A stretch of 64,000 nucleotides of DNA from Bacteroidales bacterium. GTDB taxonomy: Bacteria > Bacteroidota > Bacteroidia > Bacteroidales > UBA932. The stretch is from positions 1-64,000 of the forward strand of contig SUYR01000016.1 in the NCBI GenBank assembly GCA_015060335.1, written 5' to 3'. This document shows, one piece after another, positions 23,185-32,304 of this stretch (positions are counted from its first letter, which is position 1; each line of letters starts with the position of its first letter). A program made the position numbers and the translations under genes. Under the pieces are notes generated by a model. The model saw only the letters and a list, made by a program, of their open reading frames with translations. It was not told the DNA's origin and ran no database searches.

Positions 23185-24063
23185 ATGGATGTAGTAATCA
23201 CATATGTGGACGGAAACGATCCAGTCTGGCAGAAGGACTATCAGAAATATACAGATGTCCCGGTGTTGCAGAAGAGATTCCGTGACTGGGGCACTCTGAA
23301 GTATCTGCTCAGAGGTATTGAGGTGAATATGCCTTTCATAAGGAATGTATATCTGGTGGTGTCGCATCCCTCGCAGGTTCCTGAATGGGCGGACAGGGAG
23401 AATCTTCATATAGTCCTTCACAGCGATATCATTCCTTCAGAATATCTTCCGACTTTCAACAGTACGACTATAGAGATGTTCCTTCACAGGATCGAAGGAC
23501 TTGATGAGGAATATCTGTATTTCAATGATGATATTTTCCCTGTTGCCTCATGTCGTCCGGAGGATTTTTTCCGTGAAGGCAGGGCTGTGATAGGGATGTC
23601 AAGGCATTTCCTGATATCAGGGATGTATAAACGTCATGTGAGACGTTCCGACAGACTGGCACGTCAGGCGCTTGGACTGCCTTCATCCGTCAGTTTCATA
23701 AGGCCTCAGCATGCGTGTATCCCTGTCTTGAGAAGTCAATCAGAGGAAATTTCCAAGCTGCAGAAAGACGCAGTGTATTCTTCTCTGTCCAGAGTCAGAA
23801 ATGACGGCAATATAAATATGACACTGTTCCTGAGCTATATGTATCATAACGGACTTGTTGTCAACGAAAGGCTTTCATGTCGTCATATTTCTCTGGCAGC
23901 TACGACAGAGGGCAGACTGAGAAAGAGTATTGCCAGACCTGAACGCAAGCTTCTCTGTATCAATGATGTAAAGTTGGACGAGAACAAGTTTGTTTCGTAT
24001 AGAAATCTTATAACAGATATGTTCGAGGCGCGTTTTCCGGATAAATCACGATTTGAGATATAA
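23185..24063 (+). CDS. Stealth family phosphotransferase (capsule-type)
   Basis: 292 aa. Conserved region CR1 is at the very N-terminus (MDVVITYVDGNDPVWQKDYQ) and CR2 follows (RFRDWGTLKYLLRGIEVNMP, IRNVYLVVSHPSQVPEW), with the acidic YLYFNDDIFPV segment. Stealth proteins transfer sugar-1-phosphates from nucleotide sugars, building phosphodiester links in capsules and teichoic-like polymers (also GlcNAc-1-phosphotransferase of animals). With LicD this gives the operon two phosphotransferases, implying a phosphodiester-containing glycan. 4 nt after licD. Confidence 0.9.
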   Translation: MDVVITYVDGNDPVWQKDYQKYTDVPVLQKRFRDWGTLKYLLRGIEVNMPFIRNVYLVVSHPSQVPEWADRENLHIVLHSDIIPSEYLPTFNSTTIEMFLHRIEGLDEEYLYFNDDIFPVASCRPEDFFREGRAVIGMSRHFLISGMYKRHVRRSDRLARQALGLPSSVSFIRPQHACIPVLRSQSEEISKLQKDAVYSSLSRVRNDGNINMTLFLSYMYHNGLVVNERLSCRHISLAATTEGRLRKSIARPERKLLCINDVKLDENKFVSYRNLITDMFEARFPDKSRFEI

Positions 24064-24066
24064 GAA

Positions 24067-25008
24067 ATGCAGAAACCTACATTTACCATAGTTGTTCCGG
24101 TTTACGGAGTAGAGAAATACATCCGTCAGTGTGCAGATACTGTTCTGGGGCAGACATACGACGCCATACAGTTCATCTTTGTCAATGACGGTACAAAGGA
24201 TAATTCCATGACCGTCCTGGATGAACTTATCAAGGAAAAATATACTCATCTGGAGGATTCCATCCTGATCATCAACAAAGAGAATGAAGGACTTCCGGCT
24301 GCAAGAAGGACAGGTGTGGAACATGCTACGGGAGATTATATCCTTCACGTTGATTCGGATGACTGGATCGAACTTGATACAGTAGAAAGAATCGCGGAAA
24401 AAGCCATGCAGACCGGCAGTGACATCATAACCTTCAAGGTCTTCAAGGAGGAAAAGAACAGAACAAGGGTAAGAGGCAACCGTCATTATACGATTGAAGA
24501 AAAAGACAGGTTTGTCAGGGATATAATGACCCACAAGGCATATGGGTACGCTGTGAACAAATGTACGAAGAGGTCAGTATATACAGACAATAAAGTGTTC
24601 TTTGCCAAGTACGGAATGTTCGAGGATGTCTTCCTGATGACTCAGCTTGTGTATTATGCAAAGAGTTATGCCCATCTGGATGTTCCGTTGTATCATTACA
24701 GGAGAACTAATATGGCGTCGTTTACACGTCAGAACCGGCCAAGAAAACGTCTCTATGCTTCAATGAACATGCTGGATCTGTATAGGGCTTTCAGCGATGA
24801 GGTCCAGTCAAGTCCTGTCAGGGAGTGTGTGGGAAGGATTTTCTATCACGCTGCATGGTGTTCGATAAGATATGGATTGGGACTTTTCGACAGTTATCCT
24901 GAGATGAGGAAGATGATATCCGATACACCGATTGGAAAAACCAATCTCTTACCTTTCTGGCAGCAGATTTTCGTCAAGGCGTGTTTCAAATTGAATTATA
25001 TAAGATAA
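24067..25008 (+). CDS. Family GT2 glycosyltransferase
   Basis: 313 aa GT-A fold. N-terminal TIVVPVYGVEKYIRQCADTV, LGQTYDAIQFIFVNDGTKDN and the metal-binding HVDSDDWIE. The C-terminal third (YHYRRTNMASFTRQNRPRK) is usual for capsular GT2 enzymes. No membrane segment, so it works at the cytoplasmic face. 3 nt after the Stealth gene. Substrate unknown. Confidence 0.9.
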   Translation: MQKPTFTIVVPVYGVEKYIRQCADTVLGQTYDAIQFIFVNDGTKDNSMTVLDELIKEKYTHLEDSILIINKENEGLPAARRTGVEHATGDYILHVDSDDWIELDTVERIAEKAMQTGSDIITFKVFKEEKNRTRVRGNRHYTIEEKDRFVRDIMTHKAYGYAVNKCTKRSVYTDNKVFFAKYGMFEDVFLMTQLVYYAKSYAHLDVPLYHYRRTNMASFTRQNRPRKRLYASMNMLDLYRAFSDEVQSSPVRECVGRIFYHAAWCSIRYGLGLFDSYPEMRKMISDTPIGKTNLLPFWQQIFVKACFKLNYIR

Positions 25009-25012
25009 ATAT

Positions 25013-26824
25013 ATGCAGGCAGTTATTTTAGCGGCCGGAATGGGTCGTAGATTGGGAGAACTTACAAAGGGTAATACCAAATGTATGGTCGAAGTCAACG
25101 GTGTCACTCTGATTGACCGTCTGTTGGGTCAGTTGTCGGCACTTGATCTCAAGAGGGTAGTGATTGTCGTAGGATATGAGGGAGAGAAGCTTGTCAACTA
25201 TATAGGCGACAGATTCAATGACAAGTTTGAGATTGTCTTCATCAATAATCCGATATATGACAAGACCAACAATATATATTCACTTGCCCTTGCCCGTGAA
25301 CAGCTTGTGGAGGATGATACGATACTTCTGGAATCGGACCTCATATTCGATGACAGGATGTTCTCGCTGATTCTCGACAATCCTTATCCTAATCTTGCTC
25401 TGGTTGCAAAATATCAGACATGGATGGACGGAACGATGGTCAGGATTGATGAAGACAACAATATCATCAACTTCATTACCAAGAAGGCGTTCAAGTACTC
25501 TGATGTTGATTATTATTACAAGACCGTGAACATCTATAAGTTCAGCAAGGAATTCATGGTCAACAAATATCTGCCGTTCCTGGATGCATATTGTTCAGCC
25601 CTTGGAAACAATGAGTATTATGAACAGGTTCTTCGTGTGATCTGCATGTTGGAGAACTCAGAGCTGAAGGCCTTGCCTATAACCAATGAAAAATGGTATG
25701 AGATAGATGATGTGCAGGACCTGGATATTGCTGAAGCATTGTTTGCCGAGGAGGAGTCACATCTGAAGCAATATATGAAACGCTTCGGAGGTTACTGGAG
25801 ATTCCCTGATATGCTGGATTACTGTTATCTGGTGAATCCATATTTCCCGTCAAGACGTCTGACGGATGAGATGAAGGCCAATTTCGAGACGCTTCTGACA
25901 GAATATCCTTCTGGAATGTATGTGAATTCTCTTCTTGCCGGCAAATGCTTCGGAGTGAGACAGGAATTTATAGTACCGGGCAATGGAGCAGCCGAACTTA
26001 TAAAGAGCCTGATGGAAAATCTCAAGGGCAGGCTTGGCGTCATATATCCTACTTTTGAAGAGTATCCTAATCGCAGGTCTGCGGATAATCTTGAAATATA
26101 TGTGCCTCAGACAGAGGATTTTCATTATACTGCGGATGATGTGATGTCATATTTTTCCACACATCAGGTAGATAACCTTCTGATTATCAATCCGGATAAC
26201 CCTTCAGGCAATTATATTCCGTACGATGATGTATTGCGGCTGGCTTCCTGGGCATCCGAGAAAGGTATCCGTCTGGTCATTGATGAATCATTCGTGGATT
26301 TTGCATCAGAGTTCCCGGACAATACCTTGCTCAAGAACGATATTCTTGAAAGATATCCGGATATGATAGTTGTCAAAAGTATTTCAAAGTCATTCGGCGT
26401 GCCTGGATTGCGACTTGGCATAATGGCTTCGGCAGATACGGAATTGATAGCTTTCATAAAGAAGGATGTTTCTATCTGGAATCTGAATTCTTTTGCAGAG
26501 TTCTTCATGCAGATATATACAAAACATGAGGCGGATTACAGAAAGGCAGCAGGTAAATTCATGGCTGAGCGTGAGAGATTCAAGGCTCTTCTGGATGAAA
26601 TACCGTTCCTGAAGATATTTGACAGCCAGTCCAATTATTTCCTATGCGAGGTCCTTCCACCTTATACGTCTCATGGCCTGGCAGTCAGCCTTCTCAAGAA
26701 ACACAATATCCTTATAAAGGACTGCAGTACAAAGAAAGTATTTGACGGCAGGAATTATATAAGGCTTGCAATCAGAAACATGGCGGATAATGACATGCTT
26801 GTTTCTGCATTAAAATCATTCTGA
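25013..26824 (+). CDS. Fusion of LicC-like cytidylyltransferase and HisC/CobD-like PLP enzyme
   Basis: 603 aa, two enzymes in one chain. Residues 1-245: nucleotidyltransferase (AVILAAGMGRRLGEL with TKCMVEVNG, NNIYSLALAREQL, LESDLIFDD, YEIDDVQDLDIAEALF), closest in layout to LicC/PntC CTP:phospho-alcohol cytidylyltransferases. Residues about 250-603: fold-type I PLP enzyme of the HisC/CobD class (GNGAAELIKSLME, INPDNPSGNYIPYDDV, VIDESFVDF, and SISKSFGVPGLRLG with Schiff-base Lys459). A PntC-aminotransferase fusion is known in phosphonate loci, but its second half is class V, unlike this one. A CobD-like role (phospho-amino acid decarboxylation to an amino-alcohol phosphate) or transamination both fit. 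4 nt after GT2, 1 nt before the opine-dehydrogenase-like gene. Confidence 0.8.
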   Translation: MQAVILAAGMGRRLGELTKGNTKCMVEVNGVTLIDRLLGQLSALDLKRVVIVVGYEGEKLVNYIGDRFNDKFEIVFINNPIYDKTNNIYSLALAREQLVEDDTILLESDLIFDDRMFSLILDNPYPNLALVAKYQTWMDGTMVRIDEDNNIINFITKKAFKYSDVDYYYKTVNIYKFSKEFMVNKYLPFLDAYCSALGNNEYYEQVLRVICMLENSELKALPITNEKWYEIDDVQDLDIAEALFAEEESHLKQYMKRFGGYWRFPDMLDYCYLVNPYFPSRRLTDEMKANFETLLTEYPSGMYVNSLLAGKCFGVRQEFIVPGNGAAELIKSLMENLKGRLGVIYPTFEEYPNRRSADNLEIYVPQTEDFHYTADDVMSYFSTHQVDNLLIINPDNPSGNYIPYDDVLRLASWASEKGIRLVIDESFVDFASEFPDNTLLKNDILERYPDMIVVKSISKSFGVPGLRLGIMASADTELIAFIKKDVSIWNLNSFAEFFMQIYTKHEADYRKAAGKFMAERERFKALLDEIPFLKIFDSQSNYFLCEVLPPYTSHGLAVSLLKKHNILIKDCSTKKVFDGRNYIRLAIRNMADNDMLVSALKSF

Positions 26825-26825
26825 T

Positions 26826-27839
26826 ATGAAAAAGATATGTATCTGTGGCGGTGGCTCTCTTGGTCATGTAATAGCCGGATGGCTTTCTGCAAAGCAGAAG
26901 GCAGAAGTATATGTGCTTTCCGGAAGACCGGAACAATGGACCGGACATGTAGATGTATATACTCCGGACTCTGAGGTCCTTCATGGCTGTATCGCTAAGG
27001 CAAGATCTCAGGCAGCAGATGTAATACCTGATGCCGATGTAGTGCTGTTCTGTTATCCCGGCTTCATGATTTCACCGTCCTTGGAGGCAATAAAACCATA
27101 TCTCAGATCAGATACGTATGTGGGAAGTGTATTTTCATCGACAGGCTTTTTCTTTGAGGCATTGAAGATACTACCTGCTTCACAGCCCTTATGGGGATTT
27201 CAAAGGGTCCCTTTCATATCTCGAGTGAAGGAATATGGCAGGTCGGCAAATCTTCTCGGATATAAGCCATGCTATCACATAGCTGTAGAAAATGTTTCTG
27301 ATACAGAAAAAGCCGCTTTTGCGGATTTGATTTCCGATTGGTTTGAGCGTCCTGTTCATCTGTTGAAGAACTTCTATGAGGCATCGTTGACCAATAGTAA
27401 TCCGCTTCTTCATACATCCAGACTTTATACCATGTTCGGTAGGGAAAACGAGGGACGGGTTTATCCGCGTATGATAAATTTCTATGAAGAATGGACTGTG
27501 GAGGCGGCAGAAATGCTTATCAGGATGGATGCGGAATTCTTTGAATTGTTGAAGGCCCTGCCTGTAACTGAAGGCTATCTTCCACCGATTCTTGAATATT
27601 ACGAAAGTCACGATGCGGAATCTCTGGCAGCAAAACTTTCTTCAATCCAGGGATTCAAGGGTATTACATCTCCTATGATCCGGAACGATCAAGGCTGGGT
27701 GCCTGATTTCAAAAGCAGATATTTTACAGAAGACTTTCCATATGGCTTGAGATATATATGGGAACTTGCTCATGACTCGGGAATAAACACTCCTTATATT
27801 GACGAGGTTTATTCATGGGGATTATCTAAAATTCAATAG
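26826..27839 (+). CDS. Opine dehydrogenase-like oxidoreductase (octopine/nopaline DH family)
   Basis: 337 aa. N-terminal Rossmann domain (MKKICICGGGSLGHVIAGWL, then DVVLFCYPGF). The C-terminal helical domain carries TNSNPLLHTSRLY, the Asn-Pro-x-x-His motif of opine dehydrogenases, with His196 as the probable catalytic residue. Such enzymes join a keto acid to an amine by reductive amination with NAD(P)H, giving N-(carboxyalkyl) amino compounds. Here the amine partner could be the product of the adjacent PLP enzyme. Cytoplasmic. Ketopantoate reductase is a distant alternative. Confidence 0.7.
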   Translation: MKKICICGGGSLGHVIAGWLSAKQKAEVYVLSGRPEQWTGHVDVYTPDSEVLHGCIAKARSQAADVIPDADVVLFCYPGFMISPSLEAIKPYLRSDTYVGSVFSSTGFFFEALKILPASQPLWGFQRVPFISRVKEYGRSANLLGYKPCYHIAVENVSDTEKAAFADLISDWFERPVHLLKNFYEASLTNSNPLLHTSRLYTMFGRENEGRVYPRMINFYEEWTVEAAEMLIRMDAEFFELLKALPVTEGYLPPILEYYESHDAESLAAKLSSIQGFKGITSPMIRNDQGWVPDFKSRYFTEDFPYGLRYIWELAHDSGINTPYIDEVYSWGLSKIQ

Positions 27840-27850
27840 CAAATTGAAGT

Positions 27851-28888
27851 ATGGAGAAATATCTGTCTGTAAGACGCCTTAGTGAAGTGGATGTTCTCAG
27901 ACCGCTTGCAATATTTCTTGTGGTGGTCCTTCATTGTTTTACAGTATATTGGGGGAAATGGAGTCCTTTTGAAGGATATGTACCTTGTGCTACTTACAAG
28001 TGGATAGCGGCTACATCTTTCAGTTTCACTATGGAACTCTTTGTCCTGCTGTCCGGATACATATTCGGATACCAGCTTCTTGTACAGAAGAAGGAATTTA
28101 CTCTGAAGTCGGTGGCTACAAATAAGCTGATGCGTCTGATTGTTCCTTCGCTTGTGTTTGGAGTGCTGTATGCCCTTATATTCTATTGGAACAAGGATTT
28201 CTTCACCGTGGCTTATAGAGTTCTGAGTGGAGCCGGTCACCTGTGGTTCCTTCAGATGCTGTTCTGGTGCTTTATTCTTGCTTTTCTGCTCTATAAATCC
28301 GGAATGAGCGATAAATATAAATTTCTGATTCTTATAGGAGCGATAGCGATAAGTACGGTAAATATACCTCTCAGGCTTGACAAGGCTCTTTATTATCTGT
28401 TCTTCTTTTATCTTGGAATAATCCTCTCCGGAAGACAGGAATCATGCAGAAAATTGTGCAGGAACAATCTGCTTTTGACCGTACTTTTTGTGGTTTACCT
28501 TACCTTGTTCATTGCATATGAGATGTGTCTCCCTATGCTGAAGGTTTCCAAAGATTCTTTCTGGCTCTATTCTGTTGTGCCCCTGTTGAAGAGATACTGG
28601 ATATTTGCCTATGCTCTTTCCGGTACATTGTTCTTTTTCCTGCTTTCATACAGGATTATGCAGAACAGTTCTTCTATACCGTCCTGGGTCATGTTCTGCA
28701 GTTCCATCTCATTCGGAGTATATCTTTTTCATCAGATAATAATTGAGGTTATTTATTACAAGACAAGTCTTCCTGTTCTTGTGGGACCTTATCTGATCCC
28801 TTGGGTCTGCCTTCTCATTACATTACCTCTGTCAGTACTTCTGGTTCTGCTTGTGCAAAAGGCAGATCTGAAGTTCCTTTCCATCTGA
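27851..28888 (+). CDS. Acyltransferase 3 family membrane protein
   Basis: 345 aa with about ten transmembrane helices. The N-terminus VDVLRPLAIFLVVVLHCFTV holds the conserved Arg and catalytic-type His of the AT3 family; ELFVLLSGYIFGY and GAGHLWFLQMLFWCF follow. AT3 proteins O-acetylate (or otherwise acylate) surface sugars at the inner membrane. Last gene of the glycan operon, 11 nt after the opine-dehydrogenase-like gene, and followed by a strong terminator. Target sugar unknown. Confidence 0.85.
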   Translation: MEKYLSVRRLSEVDVLRPLAIFLVVVLHCFTVYWGKWSPFEGYVPCATYKWIAATSFSFTMELFVLLSGYIFGYQLLVQKKEFTLKSVATNKLMRLIVPSLVFGVLYALIFYWNKDFFTVAYRVLSGAGHLWFLQMLFWCFILAFLLYKSGMSDKYKFLILIGAIAISTVNIPLRLDKALYYLFFFYLGIILSGRQESCRKLCRNNLLLTVLFVVYLTLFIAYEMCLPMLKVSKDSFWLYSVVPLLKRYWIFAYALSGTLFFFLLSYRIMQNSSSIPSWVMFCSSISFGVYLFHQIIIEVIYYKTSLPVLVGPYLIPWVCLLITLPLSVLLVLLVQKADLKFLSI

Positions 28889-28908
28889 TCGGAATAGGAA
28901 TAAATAAT

Positions 28909-28975
28909 AAAACTGTCGTGGGTGGGCGGTGCATCAATCTATGCTCCTGCTCCGCGAGCCACGACAGTTTTTTGC
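28909..28975. terminator. Bidirectional terminator between the glycan and nqr operons
   Basis: 13-bp perfect stem AAAACTGTCGTGG (28909-28921) / CCACGACAGTTTT (28959-28971) around a 37-nt loop, with T-runs on both sides. It lies between convergent genes. Confidence 0.85.
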
Positions 28976-28992
28976 TTATTGATATATCCGGA

Positions 28993-30252
28993 TTATGCTC
29001 CGAAGTTGTCGTAAAGGATATTCTCAGGCGGTACTCCGAGTGAATCGAGGAGGTTTACAACCGCGCCGACCATCATAGGAGGGCCGCACATGAGGTAAAG
29101 TGCATCCTCCGGATTTTCATGCTGCTTGAGGTAAGTCTCGAACATGACGTTGTGTACGAAACCTGCAACATAAGGTACGCCTGCTGCATCAGCCTCAGGA
29201 TCCGGTCTGTCAAGTGCAAGATTGAACTTGAAGTTAGGGAATTCCTTCTCGATCGCATGATAATCATCAAGATAGAATGCCTCCTTAAGTGCACGTGCAC
29301 CGTAGAAGAAGTTAACCTTACGGTTAGTCTTTTCTGTCTTGAACAGATGCATGATGTGGCTTCTCATAGGAGCCATACCTGCACCACCACCTACGAAGAT
29401 AAGCTCCTGGTCTGCAGGGAGATCCTTTGGAAGGAAGAACTCACCGTAAGGACCTGAAATCGTGATCTTGTCGCCAGGCTTGAGTGAATAGATATATGAT
29501 GAACATATACCAGGGTTAACGTCAACCCACTTGCCGGCAGCTCTGTCGAACGGTGGGGTAGCGATACGTACATTGAGCTTGATGATATCTCCCTCTGCAG
29601 GGTAACATGCCATTGAGTATGCACGTACTGTTGGAGTAGGGTTGACCATCTTGAGGTTGTACATACCCATTTTCTCCCAATCTGCCTTGTATTGCTCATC
29701 GACGTCGATATCCTTGTAATCGACAGTGATTGCAGGTACGTCGATCTGGATATATCCACCAGACTGGAAGTTGAGGTGCTCACCTTCAGGAAGCTTTACA
29801 ACAAACTCCTTGATGAATGTAGCTACGTTGTGGTTTGAAACCACCTCGCATTCCCACTTCTTAACGCTGAGTGCAGAAGCAGGTACCTCGATTGACATGT
29901 CTTCCTTGATTTTGACCTGGCATCCCAGACGCCAGTTTGCAGCTATCTGCTTGCGGTTGAAGAAACCTACCTCTGTAGGGAGAATCTCTCCGCCACCTTC
30001 GGTAACGCGGCACTTGCACTGTCCGCATGCACCCTTTCCACCACATGCAGATGGAAGGAAGATCTTCTGCTCTGCGAGAGTTGAGAGAAGATTTCCGCCA
30101 GGGGTTACCTCTACGATCTTGCTTCCCTCATTGATATTGATCTTTACAGTTCCTGATGGTGTCAGCTTCGTCTTGATGAAAAGGAGAAGTGCGACCAGGA
30201 TAAGTGTGACAATCACGAAGACAATCACAGCAAAAAGTATTGTTTGCGTCAT
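28993..30252 (-). CDS. nqrF: Na+-translocating NADH:quinone reductase subunit F
   Basis: 419 aa. N-terminal membrane anchor (about 5-27), then a [2Fe-2S] ferredoxin domain with Cys70, Cys76, Cys79 and Cys111 (SACGGKGACGQCKC, then LGCQ), then FAD (RAYSMACYP) and NADH domains (GGGAGMAPMRSH, LYLMCGPPMM). Entry point of electrons from NADH in the Na+ pump. Last gene of nqrABCDEF, 17 nt after nqrE. Confidence 0.97.
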   Translation of the reverse strand: MTQTILFAVIVFVIVTLILVALLLFIKTKLTPSGTVKININEGSKIVEVTPGGNLLSTLAEQKIFLPSACGGKGACGQCKCRVTEGGGEILPTEVGFFNRKQIAANWRLGCQVKIKEDMSIEVPASALSVKKWECEVVSNHNVATFIKEFVVKLPEGEHLNFQSGGYIQIDVPAITVDYKDIDVDEQYKADWEKMGMYNLKMVNPTPTVRAYSMACYPAEGDIIKLNVRIATPPFDRAAGKWVDVNPGICSSYIYSLKPGDKITISGPYGEFFLPKDLPADQELIFVGGGAGMAPMRSHIMHLFKTEKTNRKVNFFYGARALKEAFYLDDYHAIEKEFPNFKFNLALDRPDPEADAAGVPYVAGFVHNVMFETYLKQHENPEDALYLMCGPPMMVGAVVNLLDSLGVPPENILYDNFGA

Positions 30253-30269
30253 AATCGTGTCCTCCTATA

Positions 30270-30887
30270 TTAAAGCTGAATACCCATGAATGTCATGAAT
30301 GCGATACCCATGAGACCTACAGTGATGAATGTGATACCAAGACCCTTGAGTGCTGCAGGAACATGTGAATATGCCATCTTCTCACGGATAGCGGCAAGAG
30401 CTACGATAGCAAGCCACCAGCCGATACCTGAGCCGAGAGCATATACAACAGGCTCACCGAAGCTGACGAAATCTCTCTCCTGCATGAAGAGTGAACCACC
30501 GAGGATGGCACAGTTCACTGCGATGAGCGGGAGGAAGATACCAAGCTGAGAATAGAGGTTCGGAAGGAACTTCTCGACCACCATCTCCACAATCTGCACG
30601 ATAGCTGCAATGACTGCGATGAAGATGATGAAACTGAGGAAGCTCAGATCGAGGCTTGCATATTTCTCACCCATCCATGCGAGAGCACCTGGCTTAAGGA
30701 TGTACTCGTTAAGTACCCAGTTTACTGGAAGAGTGATGAGGAGCACAGCGATAACGGCAATACCGAGACCGTTTGCTGTCTTTACATTCTTAGATACCGC
30801 CAGGTATGAACACATACCAAGGAAGTAGGCGAATATCATATTGTCGATGAAGATCGACTTTACAAATAAGCTAATATAATCTGCCAT
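30270..30887 (-). CDS. nqrE: Na+-NQR subunit E
   Basis: 205 aa, six transmembrane helices, the usual length. Recognised by [20 protein letters not shown] and [15 protein letters not shown]. Together with NqrD it holds the intramembrane iron centre between conserved cysteines (Cys26 and the Cys of NCAILG). Sequence-related to NqrD (LGxC repeats). Confidence 0.96.
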   Translation of the reverse strand: MADYISLFVKSIFIDNMIFAYFLGMCSYLAVSKNVKTANGLGIAVIAVLLITLPVNWVLNEYILKPGALAWMGEKYASLDLSFLSFIIFIAVIAAIVQIVEMVVEKFLPNLYSQLGIFLPLIAVNCAILGGSLFMQERDFVSFGEPVVYALGSGIGWWLAIVALAAIREKMAYSHVPAALKGLGITFITVGLMGIAFMTFMGIQL

Positions 30888-30906
30888 AATTTTCTTTAGT
30901 TATGTG

Positions 30907-31524
30907 TTATTTCTCCTGAAGGTCCTTCTGAATTGATCTCTGAACCCAGATCACGCATCCCAGAAGGATGAGCGCCATCGGAGGCAGGATCATGAGACCG
31001 TTGTTTACGTAACCGAAATCGTACACAGCCTGTGGGATTACCTGGAATCCGAAGAGTGTACCGCTTCCGAGAAGTTCGCGGAAGAATGCTACGATCACGA
31101 GGATCATTGCATATCCGAGACCGTTTCCGAGTCCGTCCATCAGAGATGCAAATGGCTTGTTGCCAAGAGCATATGCCTCAATACGACCCATTACGATACA
31201 GTTGGTGATGATAAGACCGATGTAAACCGAAAGGGTCTTGCTGACGCTATATGCATATGCCTTGAGTATCTGATCTACAAGAATCACCATCATCGCTACT
31301 ACAACGAGCTGGACGATGATACGGATACGGTTAGGAATAGTGTTTCTCAAAAGTGAGCAGATAAGGCTGGAAAGTCCTGTAACGATGATCACAGAGAGTC
31401 CCATTACACATGCGCCCTTCAACTGGACAGTTACTGCAAGTGAAGAACAGATACCGAGGACAAGGACAGAAATAGGGTTGCCCTTGAATATCGGAGTCAA
31501 AAATGCTTCTTTAATATTTCCCAT
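30907..31524 (-). CDS. nqrD: Na+-NQR subunit D
   Basis: 205 aa, six transmembrane helices. Typical NPISVLVLGICSSLAVT and TNCIVMGRIEAYAL segments each carry one conserved Cys for the intramembrane iron centre. Partner of NqrE. 3 nt after nqrC. Confidence 0.96.
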   Translation of the reverse strand: MGNIKEAFLTPIFKGNPISVLVLGICSSLAVTVQLKGACVMGLSVIIVTGLSSLICSLLRNTIPNRIRIIVQLVVVAMMVILVDQILKAYAYSVSKTLSVYIGLIITNCIVMGRIEAYALGNKPFASLMDGLGNGLGYAMILVIVAFFRELLGSGTLFGFQVIPQAVYDFGYVNNGLMILPPMALILLGCVIWVQRSIQKDLQEK

Positions 31525-31527
31525 ATC

Positions 31528-32292
31528 TTATTCCTCCATTGCGTTAACTGGTTCAACTTCTGCTTCTTCAGACACAACGTCAACCACTTCTGTTTCTGCA
31601 TTCTTTGCAAGATACTCCTTGTAGAATCCGAACCATTGATTGAGTGTCTTTCCAAGAGCCTGTGAAGTAATTGTTGCTCCGGAAATGGCATCGACACCAT
31701 TGTTTTCAGTCTGACGGTTTGCTGGCTTTGCGATCTCGAAGAGGATTTCGCCTTCTCCGATTGTCTTTGCAACAAAAGCCTCTGCAAATGATGGCTCATC
31801 AGAGATCTTTGCTCCAAGACCAGGGGTCTCTCCCTTGTGTCCGAAACGTACTGCCTTGATGGTCTTGAGGTCCTTCTCAAAACCTACATAACCCCAGATC
31901 GGTCCCCAAAGACCTGCACCGTAGCAAGGAACTACTGTTATGCCGTTCTTGAATATATAGACAGGGAGCGCTTTCTGTTCGGCAGCGATCTGCTTCTTGA
32001 GATCCGATGTTCCGTACACTTCGCATGACTCTATGTCAAGTTCTCCGACCTTGTTGCCTTCGAGATCTACGAGAATGGCTGATTCGATTTCTGCCTTGTA
32101 TGTATTGAGGATCTCGGCGTCTGCTACATCAGCAAAAGTGGCTGCAGTAAGAATCTGACCGATTGTGTCTTTCTTTACATTGGCATCCTGGGTAGGCTTG
32201 AGGAACATTGCAGCGAAGGCAAGAACCGCAGCGACCACCACCACGAGGATGATCGAATATATTACTGTATATGTATTACTGTTTGTATTCAT
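31528..32292 (-). CDS. nqrC: Na+-NQR subunit C
   Basis: 254 aa. One N-terminal transmembrane helix and a periplasmic FMN domain. The FMN attachment motif SGAT is at 204-207 (DAISGATITSQ), with Thr207 the covalent FMN site; the flavin is placed by ApbE, which is not in this window. A Glu/Val-rich acidic tail (about 235-254) extends past the usual end. Confidence 0.96.
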   Translation of the reverse strand: MNTNSNTYTVIYSIILVVVVAAVLAFAAMFLKPTQDANVKKDTIGQILTAATFADVADAEILNTYKAEIESAILVDLEGNKVGELDIESCEVYGTSDLKKQIAAEQKALPVYIFKNGITVVPCYGAGLWGPIWGYVGFEKDLKTIKAVRFGHKGETPGLGAKISDEPSFAEAFVAKTIGEGEILFEIAKPANRQTENNGVDAISGATITSQALGKTLNQWFGFYKEYLAKNAETEVVDVVSEEAEVEPVNAMEE

Positions 32293-32304
32293 ACCTTATA
32301 TATA

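Noticed and set aside
25013..26824. Phosphonate (2-aminoethylphosphonate) pathway for the fusion enzyme
   Set aside because: No phosphoenolpyruvate mutase or phosphonopyruvate decarboxylase is in the window, and the PLP half is not class V; kept only as a distant alternative.
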